Below are positions 1 to 10,870 of a DNA stretch of 64,000 bases, in pieces. Position 1 is the first letter of the stretch; each line of letters begins with the position of its first letter. The notes beneath the pieces are model-generated. The model was not told the origin of the DNA, ran no database searches, and saw only the letters and a program-made list of their open reading frames with translations. Position numbers and translations under genes: made by a program. Source of the DNA: Sparassis latifolia (lineage: Eukaryota > Basidiomycota > Agaricomycetes > Polyporales > Sparassidaceae); contig CM031561.1 in NCBI GenBank assembly GCA_018466975.1, positions 5,022,001-5,086,000 of the forward strand, read 5' to 3'.

Positions 1-2
1 AA

Positions 3-1383
3 ATGGCCAGGACTGAGGCATCTACTTCCACCAAGGTGTCTGGGACTGTCAAAAAGTTAGCAGCCAAGACCGATGAGATCAATCTCATTGCGATTGAAGT
101 TGGCGGTGGGATCTCCAGCGATGACGATGATGAACTTGAACGAATCACGGCTCTTTCCAGTCCGGTGAAGAGAAGAGTACGCTTGACCAGCAACGTAAGT
201 AGTCTATACAATATTGATACCAGTACTGAGCAACCAGGTAGAGTATGGTCAAAATCGAAGATGCAGAGTTCGAACTCAATAATAAGCTGGACGATGGCAC
301 ACTTGTTAAATCCAAGAAGCCGAAGTCTACCAATGCTACCAATGCTGATTTACCACCTGGCACGCTGAAGCTCTGGTGGCAGGTGTTTGTTTCGACTCTG
401 GAGCACTACGTGGGTACTATGCAGGATCCCTGGTCGATCAGTGACGAAAAGGCTGTGGCGGTGTTACAATGTGTTTGGGACGCAGTTTTTACCAAAGCAA
501 AGATTGAGCACAAGGTTACTCGCGAAGATTTCGTCTGCAAACTGGTAAGTCTCTGGCGTCAAATGCATCATTTGTCCAAACATAGCTGTCTTTTTCACCT
601 TGTAGGCCAATCAGAGGCTCTGTGAATGGTGTAACGGCTTTGGTTCGACAGTGCTCGTGGTCCTCGGGAATCTATTTGGCTCCGATGAGGATTTTGAGAT
701 GATCGAACAGCGTGCAAACTTTGCGAAGGTGCTTCTTCATAAACAGCGATTTGTATGGAATGATGCTGATGGTCCAAATGAATCCGTAAGTGATCGTACT
801 ATCAAGCATTATTTTGTCCTAACACTTAGTCATTTTTTTCAAGTCATTCAGAGGTTTCTTCAGCTCACCGCTGGTCTTGCGAACACTCGCGTACTATTAC
901 AAGTCGACTGAAGGCACGATCAACATCCCTGCTCTGTACGCTATCGAGATGGGGGAATCAAACAAGCCCTATGGTGCAATCAGGTTAGCTGCCGCTTCAG
1001 TGCGTATGATCCGCTTTTTTATGGTGGTCGTGTCAATCTAATTTTGATCAACATAGCTGGAGCGCGCATTCACTCTGTGGCGGACAGGAGTATTACAGAT
1101 TCAAGATGGGAAGGTGGCGACGGTCAAGTTCATCGATCCTCAAAGCGGAAAGGAAGACAAGTCCAGTTATGAGTTCTCGGACGCAACCTATGGCAAAAAG
1201 ACCCGGCAGTTCATCACCTTGGTCATAAATCTGTCGGATCGCAAACTTGACAGGGTTCTCAGTGAAGCGAGGAAGCTTTCTAAATCAAACAAGCAGGAAG
1301 TCATCGAAGTCTCAGATGAGGATTCTAATGATGAGCGCGTGAACCTCGTTGATCCTGACTCTGAGGAAGAGAATGATTCTTGA
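3..1383 (+). CDS. DUF6532-like protein, multi-exon, 5' end uncertain
   Basis: Four exons from about 245 to 1383 join cleanly: 245-544, 606-785, 844-999 and 1057-1383, each bounded by GT-AG introns of 57-61 nt. The conserved part carries LWWQVFVSTLEHYVGTMQ, then RGFFSSPLVLRTLAYYYK, then YGAIRLAAA spliced to LERAFTLWRTGVLQ. That last pattern (a run of Ala/Leu, then E-x-A-x-x-x-W-x-TG) is typical of the DUF6532 family of agaricomycete proteins, whose function is unknown. The tail is acidic (EVIEVSDEDSNDE). The open segment 3-194 (acidic DDDDELER, basic VKRRVR) ends in a good donor but does not join in frame to the exon at 245. Either the acceptor is elsewhere, the start is at 245, or there is a frameshift. 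The gene may begin before the window. Confidence 0.55.
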
Positions 1384-2768
1384 CTTCATGGTTAAGAGGT
1401 ATGTTTTTATTTTGTCTTCTCCCTGTTGAACTGACACCATCCACGATAGTCTGTTTCAGTATGGACATGTTACAACCTTGGTAACTTGAAGTTTTTGTCA
1501 TCCGATCCCTCTCTTTTGTCTTCGACCATCCTCCAATCTTCGTCTCATACTGCCAGTCAGTTTTTACATCTTCTTTGATGCTATTACTATCACTTGCTGC
1601 CACCACTGTCGCTCATTGCTACCACTATGTTTGTTCACCGGTACCCACTTATTGGTATCAAATCTACCCGTCTATGGCTCTCTCCCTCCACTGTCTTTTT
1701 CAAGGAGCACATCTTTGGCGATGTCGATCCCAGGAAGGCCACGATCTCCTCACCGCATCTTGCTTCATGACTGGTATCATGTACGAGCTTGCACTGCACC
1801 TACGCTAGTCGCGTGCTAATTAATCTTACATGTCAGCGACTCCATTTCCTTCACCACTGTTTTCGTATGGTGTGGCTTTCAGACTAGTAACTCAGTGCAG
1901 GTGTGTGTACTACCTCTGTCGCTACGATAGCATCCTGACCAGGTTGTTTAGCTCGCCCTTGCCCTTGTGAGACTCTTCTCTGGTTCCCCAGGCCAGCGTG
2001 ATATTGCTCGCTTACCAGTCCTCAATCTCTGTGTCTATACACTCATCGTCACCCACAGTACTCATACATCCTTTTTTTTTCTTCGTCATAGTAACCCTGT
2101 TTTCATATACATATTCTTGGTCTTGCACACATTAATGATGTCTTGAAGACACATTTTTACTGCTGCCATTCCTTTATTGACACTGCATGATACAGTGCTC
2201 CTATTATTGTCGCTGTTCAAACGTTCACTGCCGAAATCTCACTATCGCTCTTTTTGGCTTGCCATACTTGTCCTTCTGTTTCACTGTCACCTATACTCTT
2301 TACAGCTCACTATGCACCACTGCATGATACCTACTGAACTCTTCTTTACTTGGTTTCACCGCTTTTCTGGCTTCTGTTAACTTCGCAGCTTAGTATCTGT
2401 CTCGTCTTACGTACAATTTGACATGATTTGCTTGATATAGCAATTTAATACTTGTTGACTTCGTCCACTTGGTGTGCTTGCTTAAGCTGGTCAAGCGCAG
2501 CTGATATCTCATCTTACTACCTGGCCATTCTTAGACAAAGCTTTGCTCTCAAGTTGTTCAAGTAGAAATTTAGCCAGTCAAATCGGAGATCAGCTTATTG
2601 TCCTTGAGATCCTTGTTTCCTTGATTAAGACGATAAAGCTGCCGTAAGCAAAATTGGAGTTTTCCTGATGTATTCAATTTTAACAAACATCATGAGCACC
2701 AGGACTGCATACTCCACCCAGCCCATGTGTCCACTGCAGTACATTCTTGTTCGACCCCCATTGCTAAG
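1384..2768. other. Intergenic, no gene seen
   Basis: This stretch is T-rich and C-rich on the plus strand. Its short open frames lack introns, domains or codon regularity. It probably holds the 3' untranslated region of the upstream gene followed by decayed DNA. Confidence 0.6.
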
Positions 2769-2974
2769 CATCAGAAAAACCCAACTTTCTCTTATGGACT
2801 TATTTTGGGTCTGAGAACCCTTATTTAAGGCCATAAGTGTTCAAATAAGTCGAATTTCAGACACTCAGGGAATATGCCTTAGGCGCCTTTTGTCCTTATG
2901 TCCTTAAATAAGGACCATAAGTCCATTTAAGTTATTTAAGTGTCCTTTTAAGAAAAAGTGGGGTTTTCCTGATG
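2769..2974. repeat. Small MITE-like inverted-repeat element
   Basis: The left end reads CATCAGAAAAACCCAACTTT. The right end, GTGGGGTTTTCCTGATG, is its near-complement, so the roughly 206-bp unit has imperfect terminal inverted repeats of about 20-25 bp. The inside is itself palindromic, with CCTTATTTAAGG and GTCCTTAAATAAGGAC and several copies of CCATAAGT. There is no coding capacity. The end motif TTTTCCTGATG recurs at about 2659-2669 and about 3749-3759, so related half-elements may be nearby. I could not define a target-site duplication. Confidence 0.5.
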
Positions 2975-3197
2975 AACTGCGCTGACCTCTACTCCTATCG
3001 TGTCATTTGGCACATGGATGATCAATTTTGATGACTCGTCAATCTATCAATATTGCTGTAGATGCGCGTCAGCAAGACGCAAGACTTGTGCCCTGTTCAA
3101 TTATGTCCCCTGGGCCTGTGAACCAAGATGCACGTGCGCTCCTTGAAGTTTCCCGAGCACGCAGATGGGGCCTTCCTCTCCGTGAAGTTGCATGTGT

Positions 3198-3268
3198 GAA
3201 CTCACCACAGTCGCCTTGACATGCACCCGTGCGACAGACAGGAGGCAAGGCGATGCTGTTCAGGTGGA
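3198..3268 (+). repeat. 71-bp dispersed repeat, copy 1
   Basis: The segment containing TTGACATGCACCCGTGCGAC and AGGAGGCAAGGCGATGCTGT recurs at 12148-12218 in the same orientation, with about six mismatches. It has no recognisable coding content and lies in transposon debris. The second copy is just outside the far border of the left two-gene unit. Confidence 0.75.
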
Positions 3269-3380
3269 GTCTCACACTTCTCTGTGCTGTCTACCTGGTC
3301 TGCCCTATCTCGCTGTCCTCCATGCACATCAGGACACATTTAAGCTCAACGAGTGCCTGTCACATTTTCAGACACAAGAG

Positions 3381-3414
3381 GCCTGCCACGCCATCACAAT
3401 GCGGTGTGGCAGGC
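3381..3414. repeat. Short hairpin
   Basis: GCCTGCCACGCC is followed ten bases later by GGTGTGGCAGGC, giving a 12-bp stem with one mismatch. Its function is unknown. It is one of several palindromes in 2.7-3.8 kb. Confidence 0.5.
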
Positions 3415-3591
3415 ACACTCTTAACAGCTGTATCATGCCCTCTGCACCATGGCAATGACACATTATCTCTCTTATAGCCGGTGTCTCCCACGTCGCCGGT
3501 GCAAGCTGAGATGCTTGTGCTATTGGTATTGTGCTGTGTCTGTTGATTGTAGTTGGGTCAATGTTTATATTTTGTAATGTACTCATATAGA

Positions 3592-3747
3592 ATTAAGTGG
3601 ATTTCCTGAGATCACCCTTGACACTCTCAGACACCCCAGGAGTTATGTAATTTCCTGTACCAGCCTGAGTTGTCCTCAGGGCACCTTGTGCGCTCTGAGG
3701 TGCCCTGGGAAAAGTTCAGCTTCCTCACGTGCTCTCAGGAAAAAGTG
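3592..3747. repeat. Nested palindromic element
   Basis: The outer arms contain TTTCCTGAGA and its complement TCTCAGGAAA, about 130 bp apart. Inside is a perfect 10-bp inverted repeat, CAGGGCACCT at 3677-3686 and AGGTGCCCTG at 3698-3707. It resembles a small foldback or MITE remnant abutting the Copia fragment. There is no coding content. Confidence 0.4.
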
Positions 3748-3756
3748 ATTTTCCTG

Positions 3757-5362
3757 ATGATGTGGTGCATTCGATATTGGCCAGGTCGGGCAGAAATTGT
3801 AAGCCCTCAACTAGATGGTTGTGCTGCAAAGTTTGTAGCACGGCTTTGCTGATGTGTCCATACGATCAGTGTCACTCTTCCCAGGTGCACGGGTTGTTCT
3901 CGGACACTATGTATGCACTCCCTTGTTGCAGCTTAACTGCTTGGACATGCAATAAATATAATCTACCTTTCATTTTGGCAACAGCGAGGGTTTTTCTGTG
4001 GTGATCAATTAAGATTGCGCGCTGATCTCCCATGACTGTTCAGCCACTGGCTTTGTCAAGTCTCGGTATTGAAAGTAAATTGCAGGGGGATCGTGGTGCA
4101 TACAGCACATTGCACCATTGGAACTTAATTTTTCTATTTCCTACCTTACTTTCGAGCTGTACAGTTCCTCGTCCATAGGCTTGGACAGTGCCAAGTCCAT
4201 TTATCGCATGATGCTCAAGAGGTTTGTAGATTAAGAATATATCGCGATTTTTTGCAACATGTGATGTTGTCGCTGAATCGGCATACCAGTCATAGAAGGA
4301 ATCAAAATCATCATTCCCCGAGCTAGTGCCTAAGGATACCATATCGCTATCGCGATCTTCTTTATCATTCTCATGTGCAATGTGCACTCTGTCCTTGCCT
4401 TTGCTGCTGGCATCGTGCATCTGCTCAAATTTTTAGTGCTTGTATGAAGGTTCTCCAGATGATGCACCTCAATATGGGGCATTGGACAGTCCCACTCTGG
4501 AAGGCGCTTGTCCCTCCTTGTCACCACCCTTGGCCCAACAATCTTTCCCAATGTGCCCAAACTTTCCACAATTGGAACAGATGGGCTTGCCTCGGTTTCA
4601 GCATTTGTTAGCCATGTGTCCCATCTTGTGACAGATGGAACATTTCTTGATTGAGTCTCACTTCCGCTTCTGGCTTTGGGCGGTAAGCACTTGCTCTGGC
4701 TCAACGTGCTGATTGCAGTCGAGACGGCGCCTATATTCGCCGGTGACTACAGTGATCAATTCTGGTGTCATCATTGGTGGAGAGTTTGGCTGAAAACTCA
4801 TTGCGCCAGTGTACGACACCATATATGAGTCCCAGCTGCTGGGCAGGGACTTGATGAGGATCTCATTGAAATCTGCATCCATTATTTGCTTTCCCATCAT
4901 CTGTAGTTGTTCACTTATCTCCCGAAGCTTGGCGATGTGCTTCGGGATATTCATGCCTTCATCAGCATGGTAATCATAGAAAACTCGACTCAAAGCTATA
5001 ATTCCATGTTGTCCTTTCAGCTCCTTTACCATGTGAAGCAGATCCCACATATGATACGCCATTATTGCTCCTTTCATATGAATCACCTGTGCATTGTCCA
5101 GGCACATGATGATCAAATTCCTCACCCTGTGATCCTTCTCGCCTCACTTCTGAATCTCGGCATCGCGTGCTTCTCTGGTATCCAGATTAGTGCTCGGCTC
5201 CGGTTTCTGTATCTCACCGGTGATGTAGCCGAGAAGTTTCTTCTCATCCAGGAACGCGGTCATGCACCTCTTCCATGGCATCCAGTTGTCCTCCTTCAGA
5301 GGATGAATCTGATACATACTGTTCAGAATGTCCTTGTCGTCGTTCGACATTGTGTTGCTCAA
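3757..5362 (-). mobile_element. Copia-type retrotransposon fragment (gag to gag-pre-integrase)
   Basis: Read on the minus strand, frames broken by stops and shifts give in order: a UBN2/gag-like N-terminus (MSNDDKDILNSMYQIHPLKE, then WMPWKRCM), the gag core with YDYHADEGMNIPKHIAKLRE and SLPSSWDSYM, and two CCHC knuckles (CSICHKMGHMANKC and CSNCGKFGHIGKDC). These are followed by an aspartic-protease start (WYADSATTSH, in place of DSGAT/DSGCS) and a gag-pre-integrase segment (LYLLHV, then WSYGHISKAVLQTL). Integrase and reverse transcriptase are absent. At least four in-frame stops or frameshifts show that the element is dead. It lies antisense to the plus strand, with its start toward 5362. Confidence 0.9.
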
Positions 5363-5462
5363 AACAGGGGTAGTTTTTCTCGTATGGGTGAGGATAGTTT
5401 TATTGGTTGTTAGCAGCAGTAGGATACAAGTCCGAGGTTTAGACAGTCCCGGGGCTCATAAT

Positions 5463-5625
5463 CTGTTGAGAATAATAGGTAATAACCTGTTGAGAATAAT
5501 AGGTAAATTCCCAGAGAATGTTGCGATAATGTCTCGGATGAAGGGAAGACCTGATTACTCAGCCGGGTTCCCGAAATAGATTTCTTTATATACATTCTAT
5601 ATAAAGTTTCCTTACATAATCATTC
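5463..5625 (-). repeat. Probable 5' LTR remnant of the Copia fragment, with a 24-bp tandem repeat
   Basis: CTGTTGAGAATAATAGGTAA occurs twice at a 24-bp spacing (5463 and 5487). On the minus strand this reads as a TATTCTCAACAG end followed by ATTATGAGCCCCGG, a layout like an LTR 3' border plus primer-binding region upstream of gag. A minus-strand TATATAAAG lies near 5586-5602. No second LTR was found, so this is inference from position. Confidence 0.4.
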
Positions 5626-5667
5626 CCCACTGTGGCGGGCTCCATGGGTGCCCTCGGATCGCTTCCT

Positions 5668-6576
5668 CACTGGAGGCAAAAGTGGATGTTGTGCCTTGGA
5701 ACAGTGTCTGAACATCCAAGGAACAGATTATGTTTTTGGACATGTCACATGTTCTGAACATGGTAAGGAACATCTAATATGTCTTGCACAATGTTCCATT
5801 GGAGAGCATGCTGGAGACATGTTGCATGTACCATTCTGGAACATCTAATATGTCTCACACAATGTCTCATTGGAGAATGTCCTGCAGACTTGCTGGATGT
5901 TTCATTCTGGAACATTTATCATTTTGCTACTATATTCTAGGCTTGTCTCTTGGTGAAATATGCTCTGTATAATAAGGATTTCCCATGGCCAAATACATTA
6001 CATTTCTGGCTGCCATTAATCTTCAGAACATTGTGAGGAGATGTTAAATGCTTCTACTCCAAACATACAAGATGTCCTGGGCACCAAGAACATCTGCAGT
6101 ACATGTATGATACATACTAAAATTTTACTAAAATTTTACATGTACTGCAAATGTTCTTGGTGCCCAGGACATCTTGTATGTTTGGAGTAGGAGCACTTAA
6201 CATCTTCTCACAATGTTCTGAAGGTTAACGGCAGCCAGAAATGTAATGTATTTGGCCATGGGAAATCCTTATTATACAGAGCATATTTCACCAAGAGACA
6301 AGCCCAGAATATAGTAGCAAAATGATAAATGTTCCAGAATGAAACATCCAGCAAGTCTGCAGGACATTCTCCAATGAGACATTGTGTGAGACATATTAGA
6401 TGTTCCAGAATGGTACATGCAACATGTCTCCAGCATGCTCTCCAATGGAACATTGTGCAAGACATATTAGATGTTCCTTACCATGTTCAGAACATGTGAC
6501 ATGTCCAAAAACATAATCTGTTCCTTGGATGTTCAGACACTGTTCCAAGGCACAACATCCACTTTTGCCTCCAGTG
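5668..6576. mobile_element. 909-bp foldback element with 440-bp inverted arms
   Basis: The arms 5668-6107 and 6137-6576 are near-perfect inverted copies (roughly 97 per cent by eye) around a 29-bp A/T-rich loop centred on 6122. The match stops sharply at CACTGGAGGC on one side and GCCTCCAGTG on the other. Short open frames inside are identical in both arms only because of the symmetry and look non-coding. Each arm contains 71-bp tandem repeats. No transposase is present, so this is a foldback or very long-TIR non-autonomous element, or a recent inverted duplication. No target-site duplication was identified. Confidence 0.85.
5767..5930 (+). repeat. 71-bp tandem repeats inside the foldback arm
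   Basis: GGAACAT recurs at 5767, 5838 and 5909, exactly 71 bp apart. The first two units share GGAACATCTAATATGTCT, then ACAATGT and CATTGGAGA at equal spacing. The third unit is partial. The mirror set lies in the other arm, near 6314-6477. The repeated GGAACAT and ATGTTCC words make the arm itself partly palindromic. Confidence 0.75.
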
Positions 6577-6834
6577 CCTCCGGGCATTCCCAACAATCAT
6601 TATCTAAGACCAATGCTCATCACCGCGAGGTAAGTGCGAGCTGTAATGCGAGCGCTTGTCGAGTAAAGTTGCTGCGTCCAGAAAGACTTCTTTGACGAGA
6701 ATGCATTGAACGTTATTGAACACTCATCTAGATTCAAGGTGTTCAACTCGCGAGTGTCACGAGTTGTCACACCGCGTCAAACGCCACCGTGACCGCCACA
6801 ACCTACCAAGGCAAACGCATACCTCTCACATTAA

Positions 6835-9800
6835 ATGTTTTGCCCATCTCCCGTGTTCCACGACATAACTAACTCTTCCGATTGGCCTCCCAAGGTCCAA
6901 GAGGTTGTCCATCTGCTCACCCAACCTCTTCCCAATTATATTTCTACCGGGCCATGGCCTTTCGTCTCCCCACTCGCTTCTTATCTCTTGGACGAGCTCA
7001 GTCAAGATGCGCCGCGTCAACGAGCTTTACAGCACAAAGGACAGTCCGTGTCGCGTCTCAATAAGGTATTCGACCTAGTTCTGTCAACTGTGGCGGCCCT
7101 TCGCGAGCTCGAATCTCTCGAAGACTGTGGCCCCGCTCGACCCACCGTTCCTCTGTGGTCTTTGCTCTTCAAGGGGATCGGAATGGCATGCTCACCAGAG
7201 TGTCGCTACATGTTCGCGTATTTTTATTTCCAGGATTGCTCGATTCTGACTTTTGTGCTGCTCCAGGGACGAAGTCTCGTTCGTTCTACCACGGTTATCG
7301 CCGCGATCGAACCAGGTCGTATTCGATGGCATCGCCACTCTCCTCATCTCTCACATAGTGGACGAAAGCCAATTCGTCCGCTCCTGCTCGTCCGCGGACG
7401 CTATGGATGCCGATGCATTCTCGGAGCCGGAAGAAGACGTCCAGGATGGTGCAGATGCATCGTCCTCTCACAACTCAGAGAGGATCTCTATTGACCGCAC
7501 TTGCTCTGCTGCAGACTCGGAGGGTGACTACGCCGACGATCGGGACAGCACCGACGAAACCTCCCAGCGACCCAGTGGACCCTCTATCGACGTCCCCTTT
7601 GACGCGCATGTGCTGCGTGGGTCCGGTCGGCGGTTGTTCGCTGTTTTGCCCGTGATCTGCGTGGCCGACGCGGACAATATCGGAGCCCTGGTCACGAGTG
7701 TCGCATACCAGCGACGTGTCTGGGATATCGACGAGCCCGTGGTCGCGTTCGAGGTCTCGAAGACGGGTGCTGTAGTCCGTATCTTGTTGGGCTGGGTCGG
7801 CGCGGAAGGCGATGGTGACTTCTTGGTTGGTTTGCCAGGTCTGATCCCGGATTTGATACTGATAAACGTGCAGCCGGCTGTGCACATCGCGTGTGCCACT
7901 GCCACTGCGCATTCGCACTCCGGGATGACAGTTGGGATTTTTGACCTCACGGACCCACGATCGGCGCTCGCCCTAGCGCAGTTTGTGCTCAGTCTAGACG
8001 CGCATTGTCGGAGGATAGTGTCGAAATCGACGCATCGACCGGTAATGGATGCGCTCCATTGGAGATCCGACTATCTCGAGGAACACGAGGATTCGTGCAA
8101 CGGTGACTTGGGGACACGGATAGCGAACTGGGCAAGTAAGGTCGATACACGCGGCGATGGGTGAGCAGCTTGACAAGACACCAATAGATGTGCGCAACTC
8201 ACCCACATTCCATCTCAGAGGCAGTCCCGAGGCTGGACTTGACCTGTCGACGTCCCCCGTGTCAGATACGAGTGACCTATCGATGATCCTCGAGAGCCCG
8301 GGGAAGCCTACCGAAGGGTACGAGCGGCCTTGGCTGAGTTAATATTCATGACTGATCTGCGCATCCTCTTGTTCATACAGGCGAGGTCGACCCACTACTC
8401 GACGCGCTGGCTCTCAGACAGGGAATGGCGCTGAAAAGTCACATAGCCGCGTCGAGGAAGAAGCCATTGCGACCAAGGGGAGGTCACGCACCCCAGCGAG
8501 CGACAAGGCGTCGCAAAGGCAGGAATCGAAAGCTCCGAAGAGCAGGAGTGCTTCCGTCGCACCGCGCAGCGAGAGGTCGAGTTCCGTGTGAGTGTTTGTA
8601 TTTGTGAGGTCCCATTGTGTGCCACTGATTCTGTCTCCAGGTTGGCCAAGAAGGTTACAACTGCGCTCGACGGGTCGGTGACGCCTGCCACTTGGCTATT
8701 TGAGCGCAATGCATTTCCAATTGCTCTGATCGAGTTGCCTCCCGGTGCTGAAGATGCCGATGAAATCAATGAGAAGATCGACACTTACAGGAAGATCGTA
8801 GTTGAGTTTGCTTGGCGCAACGGGGAGTGGTCAAGCATAGTGGGTGTCCAGATCCTGCATCCGATATCTGTTCCTTGTCCTCATTTGAGATCAGGATACG
8901 ATGCCGCAAGTAGACGAGGCGATCCAACCGGTTTTGGAGTGCTTGTTTCAAAACTACTCAGCCCTCAAGGAGAAACCGGTGAAATTAGACGAAGCAGACA
9001 TGCATATCCTATCTAGTCGATTCTCCACCATCCTCTACGCATCAATGGGTGCCTACACTCACCATGCAGCCTCGTCTGGCCTTCGTGTTAGTGAAGCTGA
9101 GGCGCGACATGATTGGGACAGAATGCTTTACCAATTCTGTGTCTCCGATTCTGGCCGCATTGTTTCCCCCTACATTTTGTGAGTGAGCTCTCTAGTCATG
9201 CCTTTCACCATACTCATGGTTCGATATGCAGGTTAGAACGAGAACTCATCTTCCCTCGGAACAAGGCCGTAGATCTCATCCTTGATGACGACTCGCCAGA
9301 GAAGCAGAAGATCTTGGCTGAAGAGCAGCAGGCCTTAGCCCTGAGCTATAATACTCATTGTGCGGCAGTGCAAGTACCATCTGTCCTTCATGGCCCTGCT
9401 GTTCAATATCAGGCACTTGCAGCATTGGAGCAGGCCTTGGACTTCTCTGTTCAGATCAACTCAGTTTCCAGTGATCCTAGCAAGATGGTTGATATGGTCA
9501 GGACACATGCTGCATCGGAGCCACTCAGGGGCATATGCGATGCTATTGTGGTAAGTGGCATCAAAGACACATTTGATAACAAGGACTCCCCGGCCACTCG
9601 GAAGTTTCTCAATGAAAAGGCACTTGTGCAGCATACCCTGACGACGCGAAGGAAGAAAGACCAGTCATCTGAACTGCCATCTCAAACTTCATCCCATCCA
9701 CAGCCGCCAACACCAGCCGTTGAGGTTCGTCCGAAGAAAGCATCCGCCCCGAAGACAATGTCCGCCCCGAAGACAACTTCCGCCCCGAAGACAACTTCCG

Positions 9801-10512
9801 CCTCGAAGACAACATCCACACGTTCTCGTGCACCATCCGCGCAGTCTGCCCTGCGGAAAAGTGTGGGGGATCCGTTTATGAATTCTTGTAGTCCATTGAT
9901 TTCGAAGGACCGGACCAATGATAACAGTACATCTCCCAGGGACACAGACACAATTACAAGGGACGCGGATGCGATCACGAGAGACCAGTTGTTGCTTCCC
10001 GTGTTGGTCGCAGAGTACAAACGCTGGGATGAGGATGAAGCCAAGTCCCTTAACCAGGGACGGTTCTACTGTGTCGCTTCTGTGACATTCCTTGCCGCGC
10101 TCGGCATCGAGGGATATCCGGTCTTCGTTCTCGTCACGAACGGCAAGGTGGGCGCTGTCCTACTTTCGTGGCAGTCACAGGGGAAGAAGGTTCGTGCACG
10201 TTCACTTCAATGGCGCTAGATCTGAGCTTGGTTGTTTCGCTATTGCAGAAGAAGATATATATCATAGAGCGAAACGTCTGCACGTTCGACCTCGCGGACC
10301 CTCTTCAGGCATTCCACTTCGCGACGTTCCTTGTTCGCCTTCGTCGCCAGCACAGAGAGCTGAAGGCACTCTTTGAGAAGGAGAAAGCAAATTTCAGGCG
10401 AAAGGTGTCTGCGGAGCAATTTGACGAGTGGATGATGGCCGCGCAGGATGTGATACTGAAGGCTCAACAGGCTGCGGCTGATGCAGCTGCCGCTTCGGAA
10501 GGCCGATACTGA
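6835..10512 (+). CDS. Large two-domain protein with nuclease-like E-x-K domain, left copy (3' frameshift)
   Basis: Eight exons: 6835-7199, 7267-8160, 8219-8317, 8381-8587, 8641-8839, 8895-9178, 9232-10189 and 10249-10512. They join with consistent phases to about 1089 residues. The C-terminal domain has LLLPVLVAEYKRWDE, then GRFYCVASVTFLAALGIEGY, VFVLVTNGKVGAVLLSW and IYIIERNVCTFDLADPLQA. The E-Y-K triplet at the end of a hydrophobic strand is the kind of E-x-K found in PD-(D/E)XK nuclease folds. The first half carries a weaker copy of the same pattern (VVAFEVSK, then VGIFDLTDPRSALALAQFVL). The middle is Ser/Lys-rich with SAPKTT repeats. One extra G near 10498 relative to the right copy replaces the last 24 residues with four. 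Function is unknown; the nuclease fold is inferred. Confidence 0.75.
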
Positions 10513-10870
10513 TTCTAGTGATGCTCAGCCTGTTGCTGGTGATGTGCCAGCGGACTCCCCTACCATAGCCTGATGCACAGAGGTCTGAGTCGAATCGTGC
10601 CCCTCGTCCGAGTGAATTTCGATGTTGCTATGCTCTCATGCTGTCTTTGAGGTTGTTGTCGATGTTGCTGCATTCCTATGCTCTCATTCTCGATATCGCA
10701 TATGCTCCTTCACTTTGATGTTTTGATATGTAGGATGTGTATGAATAACAGATGTACATTATGATGACTATATGTCACACAAAAGCATTGCGACATGCGA
10801 AAAGACAGATAGCATCGAGGTATCGAATAGTGGCAGGGCTGCCGCCGAAATGTGTCCAGTATGAGGTTTA

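Noticed and set aside
4907..5413. 168-codon plus-strand open frame
   Set aside because: Antisense of the Copia gag sequence.
5648..6596. Identical short open frames on both strands inside the foldback
   Set aside because: They mirror each other only because the DNA is palindromic; no start context, length or homology supports a protein.
7475..7950. Minus-strand open frames over the large gene's second exon
   Set aside because: Shadows of the GC-rich coding exon; the plus-strand exon chain and its second copy at 61.5-62.4 kb explain the conservation.
10249..10512. One-base difference near 10198 between copies as a frameshift
   Set aside because: It falls inside the intron that starts at 10190, so it does not affect the protein; only the extra G near 10498 matters.
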